DNA from: Stappia sp. MMSF_3263
GTDB lineage: Bacteria; Pseudomonadota; Alphaproteobacteria; Rhizobiales; Stappiaceae
Length of the DNA stretch: 64,000 nt
NCBI RefSeq assembly: GCF_030733745.1
Contig: NZ_JASHIK010000002.1
Location: forward strand, 248,001 to 312,000
Direction: 5' to 3'
Shown: positions 55,102 through 64,000 of the stretch, one piece after another
Numbering within the stretch: the first letter of the stretch is position 1
How the letters are laid out: each line of letters starts with the position of its first letter
The notes under the pieces: model-generated
Told to the model about the DNA's origin: nothing
Databases searched by the model: none
The model's input: only the letters and a program-made list of their open reading frames with translations
Position numbers and translations under genes: made by a program

Positions 55102-57891
55102 TCACTTCGATGCAAGACCGCGAGCGGCCTCGCGCGCCAACTGCGCAAGCTCGGCGGCGTTCGTATCGACCGCCGCGCCCTCACCAATCCTCCCTGAAAG
55201 AACATCAGCCTCCACCTGCCTTGCGCGCCGTGCCAGCAGCGGCAGTCCGAAAGTCTCCGTCAGCGCCGCCAGCACATGCGCCGAGCGGCCGAGCGCCTCT
55301 GCCGACCCTCCCGCCGCGTCCAGCCTCGCGGCATGCTCGACCAGATCGACCCGACATCGCTCGGTCACCCGTGCCCGAACGTCATCGGAAAGGTCCGCCA
55401 GATAATCGGGTTCCGTCGCATCTTCAACGGCTTGCACTGCCGCCGCGGGAGAGGTCCCCGCCACGGCGTCGACCATCGCCCGCTGCAGGACGGCGGCATC
55501 GACCGGTTTGGTGACAAAGGCGCTCATGCCGGCGGCCAGCGCCCGGTCCCGTTCGGCGACCAGTGCGTGGGCCGTCAGCGCGACAACGGGAATATCCGCA
55601 TAGGGGCGAGCGCTTGCACGGATCCTCCGCGTCGCCTCGACGCCGTCCATCTCGGGCATGGACAGGTCCATCAGGACAAGATCGAAGGGCCCAGTCTCGA
55701 GCAGGTCGAGAACCGCTTCCCCGCTTGTCGCCTCGACATGGCTGCATCCCCAGCGGACCAGCATTTCCCCGGCCATCATGCGATTGGTCGGATTGTCCTC
55801 GGCAAGGACCACGCGGAGCCCCTCCAGCGAGGCAGCGGGCCCGCCAACCTCGCTTGCAACGCCACTGGCAATCTCAAGGTCGAGATCGACCAGGAAGCGA
55901 CTGCCCTGCCCCGCCGCCCCCGGAACCACCTCGATCCGGCCGCCCATGCCGTCGACGAGTTCACGGCAGATGGCAAGGCCAAGGCCCACGCCCTCCACGC
56001 GTCCACCGCCACCAACCTGCATGGTCGTGAAGCGGGAAAAGATCCGCTCCCTTTCCTCCTCGCCTATGCCCGGACCCGTGTCTTCCACCGTGAAGCGCAA
56101 CCGCGCCGGCCCCGGGTCCCCGGAGATCTCCGCAAGAAGCGACAGGTCAATGGAAACGCTGCCCTCCTCCGTCCACTTCATGGCATTGGCGACAAGGTTG
56201 ATAAGCACCTGACGGACACGCCCGGCGTCGCCGATCACGGCCTGGGGAACGACCTCCTGGACGCTGGCGGTGAAGTCGAGCCGTCGTTCTGCCGCCTGGG
56301 GGGCAAAGAGCGCACGCACTGCCTCGACGACGGCGCGTGGATCGAACGGCTCGCGCACGAATTCCAGCCGGCGGGCCTCGAGCCGCGAAAAGTCGAGGAT
56401 GTCGTTGAGAATCTGCAGCAGGGCAAGGGCCGCGTCCTGCGCGGTGCGGGTATAGTCCCGCTGGCGTGCCGTCAGTCCGGTATGGGCGATCAGGTCGAGC
56501 AGGCCAAGGACAGCGTGGAGGGGCGTGCGGATCTCGTGGCTCATCATCGCCAGGAAATCCGACTTGGCCCGGTCGGCATCCTCAGCCCGGCTCAGCGCGT
56601 CTTCAAGGGCGAGGGTCTTGGCCCGCTCATCGGTTATGTCTCGCATGAAAGCCACGTATTGCGGCCCGTCCGCACCATCGACACGGCTGACGGCGACGTC
56701 CATCGCGAATTCCGCACCGTCGGCGCGCCGTGCCGGCATCTCGAACCTGACGCCGCCATGAGAGGGCAGTGTGTCACCGCCAAGCCGGGCAAGCTGTGTC
56801 TCGAAACCGGCGCGCTGGTTCGGGGGAACAAGCGTTTCCCACAGGGACCGGCCGAGAACCGCCTCGCGCTTGCGACCTAAGACCCGTTCGGCGGCCGGGT
56901 TGAACTCGGTCACCAGCCCCTCGCCATCCGTCACCACGATCGCATCGAGGGCACCGTCGACGATCCCGGCCAGCCGGCCTTCGCTGACGCGCAGGGCCTG
57001 CTCGCGCCGTTTGAGCTCGGTGATGTCGATGCGAAAACCCACCGTCTGCCCGTCACGCATCCGCCTCTCGAAAACCCGCAGCCAGCGGCCATTGCCCAGC
57101 TTCTGTTCGATCGGCTCATGCGGAGGCTCGCGGTGCAGACGCAGCCGCTCTGCAAGCCAGCCTTCGGGATCGTCGCGCGCATCCTCGTACTGGCCGAGCT
57201 CGATGCCCTTGCGGATGATCTCCTCGAACGTGATGCCAGGCCGGATGATCGCACCGCTCAGCGTGTAGAGTTCGCGGTAGCGCCGGTTACACAGGACCAG
57301 GCGGTCCTGTGCGTCATACAGCACGAAGGCATCCGGCAGCGCCTCGATGGCATCGCGCAGACGGATCTGGGCCTCGCGCAAACGGGTGCTCGTTGCCACC
57401 TGCCCGGTCATGTCCGTGACAAGCAGCGCCTTGGCGCCGGACGCGGACGCGTCAATCCGGGAGACCCGGATCTCGGCGGGAAACGACCACCCGTCCGCCC
57501 GCACGCCCGTCGTCTCGAGCCTGACGCCAGCGCCCTCGCCGTCGGCGCTTTCCGCGCCGGTTGCCGGCCAGTCATATCTCAATTCAGGGAAGATGGCGGC
57601 AAGCGGCCGCCCGGCAAACGCCTCCCGCGACATGCCGAAAAGCTGGCGCGCCTGTGCATTGGCGCTTTCCACGAGACCGTTCGCGTCGCAGGAAATCAGC
57701 GCTCCGCCAAGCTGCTCGTTCAACGCGGCAAGTCGCGCGGCGCGGCGCTGCTCCCGGCCCAGCTCGTCAGCCGCACGCGCCATCGACCCTTGCCATCGCC
57801 TGTTCTGGGCAACAAGCACGGCAAGGCAGCCAATGAACCAGACAAGGACAAGGGCGGTGAGCGCGGCGAGCACCGGCAGCGACAGGTTCAA
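55102..57891 (-). CDS. Hybrid sensor histidine kinase with PAS domains and receiver
   Basis: A 929-residue sensor (TTG start). In order: one membrane segment (residues about 4-28), a coiled-coil stretch, three PAS domains, a HisKA domain with phospho-His452 (MSHEIRTPLHAVL), an ATPase domain (N box NLVANAMKW, G boxes EDTGPGIG and GVGLGLAICRE), a receiver with phospho-Asp743 (LMDLSMPEMDG), and an Hpt-like tail. Its GRSAHVLAALTETFG keeps a His but lacks the usual Lys-Gly after it. I prefer TTG 57891, preceded by GGAG 7 bases upstream, giving an immediate membrane segment; GTG 57969 is the alternative. No cognate response regulator lies nearby. Confidence 0.92.
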   Translation of the reverse strand: MNLSLPVLAALTALVLVWFIGCLAVLVAQNRRWQGSMARAADELGREQRRAARLAALNEQLGGALISCDANGLVESANAQARQLFGMSREAFAGRPLAAIFPELRYDWPATGAESADGEGAGVRLETTGVRADGWSFPAEIRVSRIDASASGAKALLVTDMTGQVATSTRLREAQIRLRDAIEALPDAFVLYDAQDRLVLCNRRYRELYTLSGAIIRPGITFEEIIRKGIELGQYEDARDDPEGWLAERLRLHREPPHEPIEQKLGNGRWLRVFERRMRDGQTVGFRIDITELKRREQALRVSEGRLAGIVDGALDAIVVTDGEGLVTEFNPAAERVLGRKREAVLGRSLWETLVPPNQRAGFETQLARLGGDTLPSHGGVRFEMPARRADGAEFAMDVAVSRVDGADGPQYVAFMRDITDERAKTLALEDALSRAEDADRAKSDFLAMMSHEIRTPLHAVLGLLDLIAHTGLTARQRDYTRTAQDAALALLQILNDILDFSRLEARRLEFVREPFDPRAVVEAVRALFAPQAAERRLDFTASVQEVVPQAVIGDAGRVRQVLINLVANAMKWTEEGSVSIDLSLLAEISGDPGPARLRFTVEDTGPGIGEEERERIFSRFTTMQVGGGGRVEGVGLGLAICRELVDGMGGRIEVVPGAAGQGSRFLVDLDLEIASGVASEVGGPAASLEGLRVVLAEDNPTNRMMAGEMLVRWGCSHVEATSGEAVLDLLETGPFDLVLMDLSMPEMDGVEATRRIRASARPYADIPVVALTAHALVAERDRALAAGMSAFVTKPVDAAVLQRAMVDAVAGTSPAAAVQAVEDATEPDYLADLSDDVRARVTERCRVDLVEHAARLDAAGGSAEALGRSAHVLAALTETFGLPLLARRARQVEADVLSGRIGEGAAVDTNAAELAQLAREAARGLASK

Positions 57892-58034
57892 GATCGTCTC
57901 CGTTCCTGTTCCGCCTCGCCATTGGCACCCCAGGAGCCCGTAGCAGCGGCGCGATGAAAAAAACGTCACAGGACAGCCGGCGCCTCAGCGCCTATGACAG
58001 CATCATGCAGGTTCGCAACCAGAGGGAAACGTAA

Positions 58035-58742
58035 ATGTCCGAACCGACTTCGCTCGCTTCTTTCGCAATCACCCGCCGCTGGCCGGCCAAGCACCCCGAC
58101 CGGCTTCAACTCTATTCTCTGGCGACGCCGAACGGCATCAAGGTGTCCGTGGCGCTTGAGGAGCTCGGCCTGCCCTACGAGGCCCACAAGGTCTCCTTCG
58201 ACACCAACGACCAGATGACACCGGAATTTCTTTCGCTCAACCCGAACAACAAGATCCCGGCGATCATCGATCCGAACGGTCCCAGCGGGAAGCCGCTGGC
58301 GCTGTTCGAGAGCGGCGCGATCCTGGTCTATCTGGCGGACAAGACCGGCAAGCTGATGCCGGCCGATGCGCATGGACGCTACGAGTGCCTGCAGTGGCTG
58401 ATGTTCCAGATGGGCGGGATCGGCCCGATGTTCGGGCAGCTCGGCCATTTTCACAAGTTCGCCGCCGACAAAGTCAAGGATCCCTACCCGCGCGAGCGCT
58501 ATGCCGGCGAGGTGCGGCGGCTTCTTGGCGTGCTCGACCAGCGGCTCGACGGCCGCCGCTTCATCATGGGCGACGACTATTCCATCGCCGACATCTCCAT
58601 CTTCCCGTGGATCGACACGCTTGGCGGGTTCTATGGCGCGCGAGAGATCACCGAACTGCCGAAGCGCACCAACGTGCAGCGCTGGTTCGCCGAATGCATG
58701 GACCGGCCGGCCTCTCGGCGCGGGCTGACCATCCTGGCTTGA
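58035..58742 (+). CDS. Glutathione S-transferase, YghU-like (nu class)
   Basis: A 235-residue GST. The N-terminal thioredoxin-like domain has LATPNGIKVSVALEELGLPYE (TPNG in place of the usual catalytic Ser/Cys motif; broken after the helix), NPNNKIPAI and LFESGAILVYLADKTG; the C-terminal helical domain has the GDDYSIADISIFPW N-capping box. The TPNG motif is typical of the YghU/YfcG nu class, which has disulfide-bond reductase activity with glutathione. GAGGG precedes ATG 58035. It is on the plus strand, followed by an acetyltransferase gene. Confidence 0.93.
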   Translation: MSEPTSLASFAITRRWPAKHPDRLQLYSLATPNGIKVSVALEELGLPYEAHKVSFDTNDQMTPEFLSLNPNNKIPAIIDPNGPSGKPLALFESGAILVYLADKTGKLMPADAHGRYECLQWLMFQMGGIGPMFGQLGHFHKFAADKVKDPYPRERYAGEVRRLLGVLDQRLDGRRFIMGDDYSIADISIFPWIDTLGGFYGAREITELPKRTNVQRWFAECMDRPASRRGLTILA

Positions 58743-58818
58743 GCCGGCATGGACGCGGCAGCGGCGCCCTAGGGGCAATTGCCGCCGCGTCCAGCAATCC
58801 GCGACGGGATCGCAAACA

Positions 58819-59349
58819 ATGAAACACCGAACCGAACCCGAAATTGCCTTCGTACGCCTGACGGAGATCTCCCTGGACGAGATCACCGCGCATATGAGCG
58901 ATCCGCGCGTCACCGAGCACATGCCACTGGCGACTGGCTCCTGGGACGAACAGAACAGCGCGGCGTTCGTGGCGGGCAAGGAAGAATGCTGGCATCGCGA
59001 CGGCCTTGGCCACTGGGCGATCCTGTGCGACGGCACCTATGCCGGATGGGGCGGATTTCAGCGCGAAGACCAGGAATGGGACTTCGGCCTGGTTCTGAGG
59101 CCCGGCCGCTTCGGCCTTGGCATCGCGATCACGCGCAAGGCGCTGGCGTTTGCCCGTGCCGATCCGCGCATTGCCTTCGTGACCTTCCTGCTGCCGCCCT
59201 CACGCCGGCATCTTCGCGGGCTTGCACGGCTTGGCGCCACCTTCCTCGGCGAGGTGGATCACGAAGGCAGCACCTTCCTGAAGTTCCGTCTGGAGACAGG
59301 CGCGGCGGCGCAGGCTCAGGCGGGCATGGGGATCGCCGCACCTGTTTGA
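58819..59349 (+). CDS. GNAT-family N-acetyltransferase
   Basis: A 176-residue GNAT protein. The acetyl-CoA loop region is degenerate (LRPGRFGLGIAITRKALAFA in place of the usual Q/R-x-x-G-x-G/A, broken after the helix), preceded by GTYAGWGGFQREDQEWDFGLVL and followed by RGLARLGATFLGEV, the usual last beta-strand region (..LGF/AxxxG). The acyl acceptor is unknown. Its last 34 bases overlap the 3' end of the convergent GST gene on the other strand. Confidence 0.8.
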   Translation: MKHRTEPEIAFVRLTEISLDEITAHMSDPRVTEHMPLATGSWDEQNSAAFVAGKEECWHRDGLGHWAILCDGTYAGWGGFQREDQEWDFGLVLRPGRFGLGIAITRKALAFARADPRIAFVTFLLPPSRRHLRGLARLGATFLGEVDHEGSTFLKFRLETGAAAQAQAGMGIAAPV

Positions 59350-59948
59350 GGGATGTCATAACCGCGCTGCACGGCCGGGCGGCCGGCGACCTCCAGATAC
59401 CAGCGACGGACATTGGGATAGGCCGCCAGGTCTATGCCCTGCCATTCGAAACGGCTCGCCCATGGCCAGATCGACATGTCGGCGATCGAATAATCGCCGG
59501 CCACGAACTGGTGCTCGGACAGTTGCCGGTCCAGAACCCGGTAGAGGCGCTCCGCCTCCCTTGCGTAACGCTCTTCGGCGTAAGGAGCCTTGCCCGGGTT
59601 GAAATGCAGGAAGTGATGGGCCTGGCCGAGCATCGGGCCGAAGCCGCCCATCTGCCACATCAGCCACTCGATGACCCGCAGCCGCTCCGGTCCCTCCCCA
59701 GGCAGGAACCGTCCAGTCTTTTCCGCCAGATAGAGAAGGATGGCGCCCGATTCCATCACGCTGACACCGGCCTCGCGATCGACGATCGCCGGGATCTTGC
59801 TGTTCGGCGAGATGTGCATGAAGGCAGGCGTGTGCTGCTCCGAATTGGTGATGTCGACCGGGAACACCGAATGGGGAAGACCGCACTCCTCCAGCATGAT
59901 GGAAATCTTGCGGCCGTTCGGCGTGCTCCAGGTGTACAGATCGATCAT
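59316..59948 (-). CDS. Glutathione S-transferase, YfcG-like (nu class)
   Basis: A 210-residue GST beginning MIDLYTWSTPNGRKISIMLE (TPNG motif), with SPNSKIPAIVD, VMESGAILLYLAEKTG and the C-terminal GDYSIADMSIWPW box. It is a second nu-class member, clearly paralogous to the gene at 58035 but on the opposite strand. ATG 59948 is preceded by GGAGG 7 bases upstream; the longer frame adds 39 residues unlike the family. It is divergent from the first YceI gene across 273 bases with no gene. Confidence 0.93.
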   Translation of the reverse strand: MIDLYTWSTPNGRKISIMLEECGLPHSVFPVDITNSEQHTPAFMHISPNSKIPAIVDREAGVSVMESGAILLYLAEKTGRFLPGEGPERLRVIEWLMWQMGGFGPMLGQAHHFLHFNPGKAPYAEERYAREAERLYRVLDRQLSEHQFVAGDYSIADMSIWPWASRFEWQGIDLAAYPNVRRWYLEVAGRPAVQRGYDIPQTGAAIPMPA

Positions 59949-60221
59949 CTTCGCGCCTCCATGCGCCGCTTCGCGGCCGCCACTCTTCCCGCCGCGAACG
60001 CAATGCGTCCAGCCCGGCGGCAGCGAGGTTGCCCGACCGCAAGGCGTCGCGCAAGCGTCATACATTCGAAGATTTAGAAGCAGGATTGTTCACCCGACGC
60101 GGACAGTCATTTCATCCTCACGCAGTTGATGCGGGGCGCTCTTCGTACGATCTGAGGCTCGAGGCCGCGACAAGCGGCCGCAGCAATCGAACACCGGTCA
60201 ACACCGCCAGGAGCCTTGAAC

Positions 60222-60797
60222 ATGTTTCGTACCAGCGCCGCAGCCCTTGCCGCCCTTCTCGTCGCCGCCCCGGCCATCGCCGAGCCCGTTGCCTATGACT
60301 TCGACAAGTCACACGCGAGCCTCGTCTTCTCCTACAACCATCTTGGCTACTCGACGACCGACGGGCGCTTCAACGACTGGAACGGCGAGTTGGTGATCGA
60401 CCAGGAGACCCCGGCCAATTCGAAGATCGCCATGACCGTCAATGTCGACAGCCTGGCGACCTTCTGGGGCGAGCGCGATGCGCATTTCAAGAGCGCCGAC
60501 TTCTTCGAGGTCGAGGCCCATCCGACCGCGACCTTCGTCTCGACCACGGTCGAGAAGACCGGCGAGAACACGCTCTCTGTCGCCGGCGAACTGACCATCA
60601 AGGGCATCACCAAGCCGGCAACATTCGACGTCACCATCAACACGATCGGTGAGCACCCGATGGCCAAGACCCCCGCCGTCGGCCTCGATGCAAAGACGGT
60701 CGTCAAGCGCTCGGACTACGGCATGGACATGTTCGTTCCCTATGTCGGGGACGAGGTGACGATTTCCTTCTCCGCCGAGGCCCTGAAGGCCAAGTAA
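60222..60797 (+). CDS. YceI-family periplasmic protein (first copy)
   Basis: A 191-residue exported lipocalin-like protein. A signal peptide (residues 1-22, ending AIA before EP) is followed by the YceI fold: DFDKSHASLVFSYNHLGYSTTDGRFND at the N-terminus (broken after the strand), FKSADFFEVEAHPTATFVST, the central VAGELTIKGITKP, and SDYGMDMFVPYVGDEVTISF near the C-terminus. YceI proteins bind polyisoprenoids such as ubiquinone in structural studies. ATG 60222 has AGGAG 9 bases upstream. It begins a three-gene plus-strand set with cytochrome b561 and a second YceI. Confidence 0.94.
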   Translation: MFRTSAAALAALLVAAPAIAEPVAYDFDKSHASLVFSYNHLGYSTTDGRFNDWNGELVIDQETPANSKIAMTVNVDSLATFWGERDAHFKSADFFEVEAHPTATFVSTTVEKTGENTLSVAGELTIKGITKPATFDVTINTIGEHPMAKTPAVGLDAKTVVKRSDYGMDMFVPYVGDEVTISFSAEALKAK

Positions 60798-60899
60798 TCA
60801 GGGCCAAGAGCTATTGAATCTCCGCGGGAGCGGCCGACATCCGGTCCCGCGGCACCCCTCAACATCCGGCAGCAGCCTCTACACGGAACGGCCCGAACC

Positions 60900-61499
60900 A
60901 TGCAGTTTCGCAACACGCAAGGCGGCTACGGAAGCGTCGCCATCGCCTTTCACTGGACGATGGCGGTGCTGATCGTGGGCCTTTTCGTCGCCGGCAAGTA
61001 CATGACCGGGCTGGATCCGATGGCGCCGGATACTTTCGCACTCTACCAGTGGCACAAGTCCTTCGGCTTCCTGGTGCTGGCGCTTGCGGTTCTCCGCCTC
61101 GCCTGGCGCTTCGCCAATCCGTCCCCCGGGCTTCCCGACGGCATGCCCGCCATCGAGCGGATCGCAGCCCATCTTGGCCATGCAGGGCTCTATGCGCTTC
61201 TTCTCGCGCTTCCGCTCTCCGGCTGGCTGATGGTCTCCGCATCGCCCTGGGGCATCCCGACCGTACTGTTCGAGGTGCTTCCCGTACCGCACCTGCCCGT
61301 GCCCGAGGCGCTCGGCGGCAAGGCCGAGGCCGAAGCCGTGCTGAAGGAATTGCACGAAGTGCTTGGCTTCGCCTTGCTGGCACTTGTCGTCCTGCATGTC
61401 GCGGCCGCGCTCAAGCATCATTTCATCAATCGCGACACCGTGCTGCGCCGGATGGTCAGTACCGCGCCGGCGAGCGAGACGAAGAACCGGGTCTCCTGA
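60900..61499 (+). CDS. Cytochrome b561
   Basis: A 199-residue inner-membrane di-heme cytochrome of the bacterial CybB type. Four hydrophobic segments lie at about residues 11-33, 53-72, 92-115 and 152-173. Candidate heme-ligand histidines are His18 (AFHWTM), His52 (QWHKSFGF), His91/His94 (HLGHAG), His152 and His166. The family transfers electrons to or from quinone. It sits between two YceI genes, as in the E. coli yceJ-yceI pair, pointing to a quinone-related function for the set. ATG 60900 is used. Confidence 0.94.
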   Translation: MQFRNTQGGYGSVAIAFHWTMAVLIVGLFVAGKYMTGLDPMAPDTFALYQWHKSFGFLVLALAVLRLAWRFANPSPGLPDGMPAIERIAAHLGHAGLYALLLALPLSGWLMVSASPWGIPTVLFEVLPVPHLPVPEALGGKAEAEAVLKELHEVLGFALLALVVLHVAAALKHHFINRDTVLRRMVSTAPASETKNRVS

Positions 61500-61544
61500 T
61501 CCGGATCGCACGCATCGCCTGGGACACTTGACGAGGACCCCCCA

Positions 61545-62108
61545 ATGTTTCGCAAGAACCGCCTGACCCTCATGACCGGCATCGTCGCCGCAGCGCTGGT
61601 CACCGGAACGCCTGCAGCCGCCAGTTCCTGGACGGTCGACACATCGAAGAGCAGCCTGACCTTCGTCGCCACGCAGAACGGTTCGCCTGTCGAGGGACGT
61701 TTCGCGGGCTGGAACGCGGAGATCACGCTCGACCCGCAGGCGCCGGAGACGGGCCGTATCCGCGCGGTGATCGACACCGCCTCGGCCGCGACCGGCCAGG
61801 GCCAGGTCGACCAGACACTGGCCAGCGCCGCCTGGTTCGATCCGGCAAGCCATCCCGACGCGATCTTCGAATCCGGCAGCATCACAGCGCTTGGCGACAA
61901 CCGCTATGAAGCGGCCGGCACCTTGACCATCAAGGGAATCGTCCGGGAGTTCGCCCTGCCATTCACCCTCACTGTCGAAGGCGACAGCGCCCGGGCGCAG
62001 GCGGACGTGTCGCTGGCGCGCCTTGTCTTCGGCATCGGCAGCGACATTCCCGAGGCCACCGTTGCCAATGATGTGACCGTCCGCCTCGACATCGTCGCCA
62101 CGCGATGA
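61545..62108 (+). CDS. YceI-family periplasmic protein (second copy)
   Basis: A 187-residue exported YceI protein, diverged from the copy at 60222. Signal peptide residues 1-27 (ending AAA before SSW). The fold appears in DTSKSSLTFVATQNGSPVEGRFAGW (broken at the strand), SAAWFDPASHPDAIFES and AAGTLTIKGIVREFALPFTLT. It starts 45 bases after the cytochrome b561 stop and is probably the last gene of that operon. Having two YceI paralogues around one b561 is the notable feature. Confidence 0.93.
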   Translation: MFRKNRLTLMTGIVAAALVTGTPAAASSWTVDTSKSSLTFVATQNGSPVEGRFAGWNAEITLDPQAPETGRIRAVIDTASAATGQGQVDQTLASAAWFDPASHPDAIFESGSITALGDNRYEAAGTLTIKGIVREFALPFTLTVEGDSARAQADVSLARLVFGIGSDIPEATVANDVTVRLDIVATR

Positions 62109-62233
62109 GGCATCCGGGCGGGCCCTTTTCCGCCGCCTCCGTACTTGTGGGAAAGGTCTGCTTGGCGGGCGGGCGAAGGATGGCGTAAAAGGCGGCGAGC
62201 ATTTCCTGTCCAGCTTCCAGCCAAGGCAAGCCG

Positions 62234-63868
62234 ATGTCCGAGCCCAAGACCCCCGACTACCGCCACTCGACGCTTTTCCCGCTTGGCGAGGATCCGACCC
62301 CGTACCGGAAGCTGACGGCGGATTTCGTCTCCACGGCGAGCTTCAACGGGGAAGAAGTTCTGGTTGTCGATCCGGAGGGCATGCGCCTGCTGGCGGAGGA
62401 GGCCTTCGCCGATATCAACCACTATCTGCGCCCCGGTCACCTTGCCCAGCTGCGCAAGATCCTCGACGATCCGGAGGCGACGGAAAACGACAAGTTCGTC
62501 GCCTTCGATCTCCTGAAGAACGCCAACATCTCCGCCCATGGCGTGCTGCCCATGTGCCAGGACACCGGCACTGCCATCGTCATGGGCAAGAAGGGCCGCC
62601 GGGTGTGGACCGACGGCAGCGACGAGGCGAAGCTCGCGGAAGGCGCCCGCGACGCCTATTTCAAGAAGAACCTGCGCTACTCGCAGTTGGCGCCGATCTC
62701 CATGTTCGAGGAGAAGAACACCTCGACCAACATGCCGGCCCAAGTCGAGCTCTACAGCGAGGGCGAGGACGCCTACAAGTTCCTGTTCATGGCCAAGGGC
62801 GGGGGTTCGGCGAACAAGACCTTCCTCTACCAGGGCACGCCGTCGCTGCTGACGCCGGACCGGCTCGTCGAGTTCATCAAGGAAAAGATCCTGACGCTCG
62901 GCACCGCCGCCTGCCCGCCCTATCACCTTGCCATCGTCATCGGCGGCACCTCGGCGGAGATGACGCTGAAGACCGTGAAGCTGGCCTCGGCACGCTATCT
63001 CGACGGATTGCCGAACGCCGGTTCCGAACTCGGCCATGCCTTCCGCGACCTGGAGATGGAAGAGCAGATCCACAAGCTGACCCAGGCGACCGGCGTCGGC
63101 GCCCAGTTCGGCGGCAAGTATTTCTGCCACGACGTGCGCGTCATCCGCCTGCCCCGCCACGGCGCCTCGCTGCCGATCGGCATCGGCGTCTCGTGTTCGG
63201 CCGACCGGCAGGCACTGGGCAAGATCACCCGCGAGGGCGTCTTCCTGGAGGCGCTGGAGCGCGAGCCGGTGAAATACATGCCGGAAGTGACCGACGAAAC
63301 GCTGTCCGACCAGGTCGTCAGGATCGACCTGACCCGGCCAATGCCGGAAATCCTCGCCGAACTGTCGCGCCATCCGATCAAGACGCGGCTGTCGCTCTCC
63401 GGCCCGCTGATCGTTGCCCGGGACCTTGCCCATTCCAAGCTGCGCGAACGGCTTGAGGCGGGCGAGCCGCTGCCCGACTATTTCAAGAACCATCCCATCT
63501 ACTATGCCGGCCCCGCCAAGACGCCGGAAGGCTATGCCTCGGGCTCATTCGGCCCGACCACGGCCGGGCGCATGGACGCCTATGTCGACCAGTTCCAGGC
63601 CGCCGGCGGGTCCATGGTGATGCTCGCCAAGGGCAACCGCTCGGCACAGGTGCGCCGCGCCTGCCAGGCGCATGGCGGCTTCTATCTGGGCTCGATCGGC
63701 GGACCGGCCGCCCGCCTTGCCCAGGATTGCATCAAAAAGGTCGAGGTGGTGGAGTTCGAGGAACTCGGCATGGAGGCGATCTGGCGGATCGAGGTCGAGG
63801 ACTTCCCGGCCTTCATCGTCATCGACGACAAGGGCAACGACTTCTTCAAGGAACTCAATCTCGGCTAA
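62234..63868 (+). CDS. Fumarate hydratase, class I, iron-sulfur
   Basis: A 544-residue homodimeric-type (single-chain) fumarase for the citric acid cycle. It contains the N-terminal alpha-domain motif [17 protein letters not shown] (Cys108, a candidate [4Fe-4S] ligand), [40 protein letters not shown], and the beta-domain [18 protein letters not shown] split at its turn. The class I enzyme is oxygen-sensitive and unrelated to class II FumC. ATG 62234 gives the full family length. A small hairpin follows 35 bases after the stop. Confidence 0.96.
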   Translation: MSEPKTPDYRHSTLFPLGEDPTPYRKLTADFVSTASFNGEEVLVVDPEGMRLLAEEAFADINHYLRPGHLAQLRKILDDPEATENDKFVAFDLLKNANISAHGVLPMCQDTGTAIVMGKKGRRVWTDGSDEAKLAEGARDAYFKKNLRYSQLAPISMFEEKNTSTNMPAQVELYSEGEDAYKFLFMAKGGGSANKTFLYQGTPSLLTPDRLVEFIKEKILTLGTAACPPYHLAIVIGGTSAEMTLKTVKLASARYLDGLPNAGSELGHAFRDLEMEEQIHKLTQATGVGAQFGGKYFCHDVRVIRLPRHGASLPIGIGVSCSADRQALGKITREGVFLEALEREPVKYMPEVTDETLSDQVVRIDLTRPMPEILAELSRHPIKTRLSLSGPLIVARDLAHSKLRERLEAGEPLPDYFKNHPIYYAGPAKTPEGYASGSFGPTTAGRMDAYVDQFQAAGGSMVMLAKGNRSAQVRRACQAHGGFYLGSIGGPAARLAQDCIKKVEVVEFEELGMEAIWRIEVEDFPAFIVIDDKGNDFFKELNLG

Positions 63869-63903
63869 CACGCAGGGCCTGCCCGCCTCCCCACTCTTCC
63901 GGA

Positions 63904-63924
63904 CAAAGGCCACCCCGGCCTTTG
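63904..63924 (+). terminator. Hairpin downstream of fumarase
   Basis: CAAAGGCC (63904-63911) and GGCCTTTG (63917-63924) are perfect 8-bp arms with a 5-base loop, 35 bases after the fumarase stop. There is no U-run, so it is a possible weak terminator only. The remaining bases to 64000 show no supported gene. Confidence 0.4.
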
Positions 63925-64000
63925 CCGCACCGTGAAAACTCACGATCATGTGATCGGCGTCACGGCATCCCGGCGGCATTCGGGCGAGCATTGTTGCCAT

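Noticed and set aside
61904-63493. 529-codon open frame on the minus strand
   Set aside because: Antisense to the second YceI gene and fumarase.

Overview
The window is a high-G+C, gene-dense piece of chromosome from an alphaproteobacterium. It most likely belongs to the Rhizobiales (Hyphomicrobiales), possibly close to the marine Stappia/Labrenzia/Pannonibacter group. The evidence is gene content and order: YceD-like/plsX, glyA-nrdR-ribD-ribE-ribH-nusB, rpoZ-rsh-(DUF2062)-pdxJ-acpS-lepB-rnc-era-recO-parC, an LdtR-like MarR regulator next to an L,D-transpeptidase, and a membrane H+-pyrophosphatase. The genus is inference only. I see no rRNA, tRNA, CRISPR array, insertion sequence or prophage.

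Layout. 1-3 kb: lipid and envelope genes (partial plsX, a YceD-like protein, a cytochrome bc1 assembly chaperone, a BamE/OmlA-type lipoprotein). 3-7 kb: K+-independent proton-pumping pyrophosphatase and an MFS transporter. 7-12 kb: glyA/nrdR/riboflavin/nusB group. 12-14 kb: L,D-transpeptidase and its probable regulator. 15-18.5 kb: three valine-catabolism genes (acyl-CoA dehydrogenase, 3-hydroxyisobutyryl-CoA hydrolase, mmsB) with a small membrane protein among them. 19-30 kb: hemB, a LysR/NAD(P)-reductase/SRPBCC module, an orphan beta-helix-like protein, a MocR/PdxR-type regulator facing a LysE-type exporter, threonine ammonia-lyase, an RDD protein, an SLC13-type transporter and the N-end-rule transferase bpt. 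30-41 kb: uracil-DNA glycosylase, a NYN-domain protein, then rpoZ through recO, interrupted by one AT-rich foreign-looking membrane gene. 41-47 kb: parC, an unknown protein, a thioesterase, smpB, dapA, an alpha/beta hydrolase. 47-58 kb: penicillin-binding protein 1C, a very large alpha-2-macroglobulin and a hybrid histidine kinase. 58-64 kb: two glutathione transferases, an acetyltransferase, a YceI-cytochrome b561-YceI set and class I fumarase.

Most genes are core housekeeping genes with textbook motifs, and I did not find a convincing undescribed multigene system. The most unusual signals are: the AT-rich orphan membrane gene at 39588-40154, with a 13-bp hairpin in its leader; an 11-bp hairpin whose 3' arm ends on the A of the ilvA start codon (25740-25773); a perfect 15-nt palindrome upstream of the L,D-transpeptidase, a candidate LdtR operator; and a perfect 11-bp inverted repeat (23434-23462) in an AT-rich gap beside an orphan beta-helix-like gene.

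Start codons were moved inward from the longest reading frame where a Shine-Dalgarno sequence or family length favoured it; those choices are stated gene by gene. Domain and family names come from memory of motifs, not from a database search. DUF numbers in particular should be treated as tentative.
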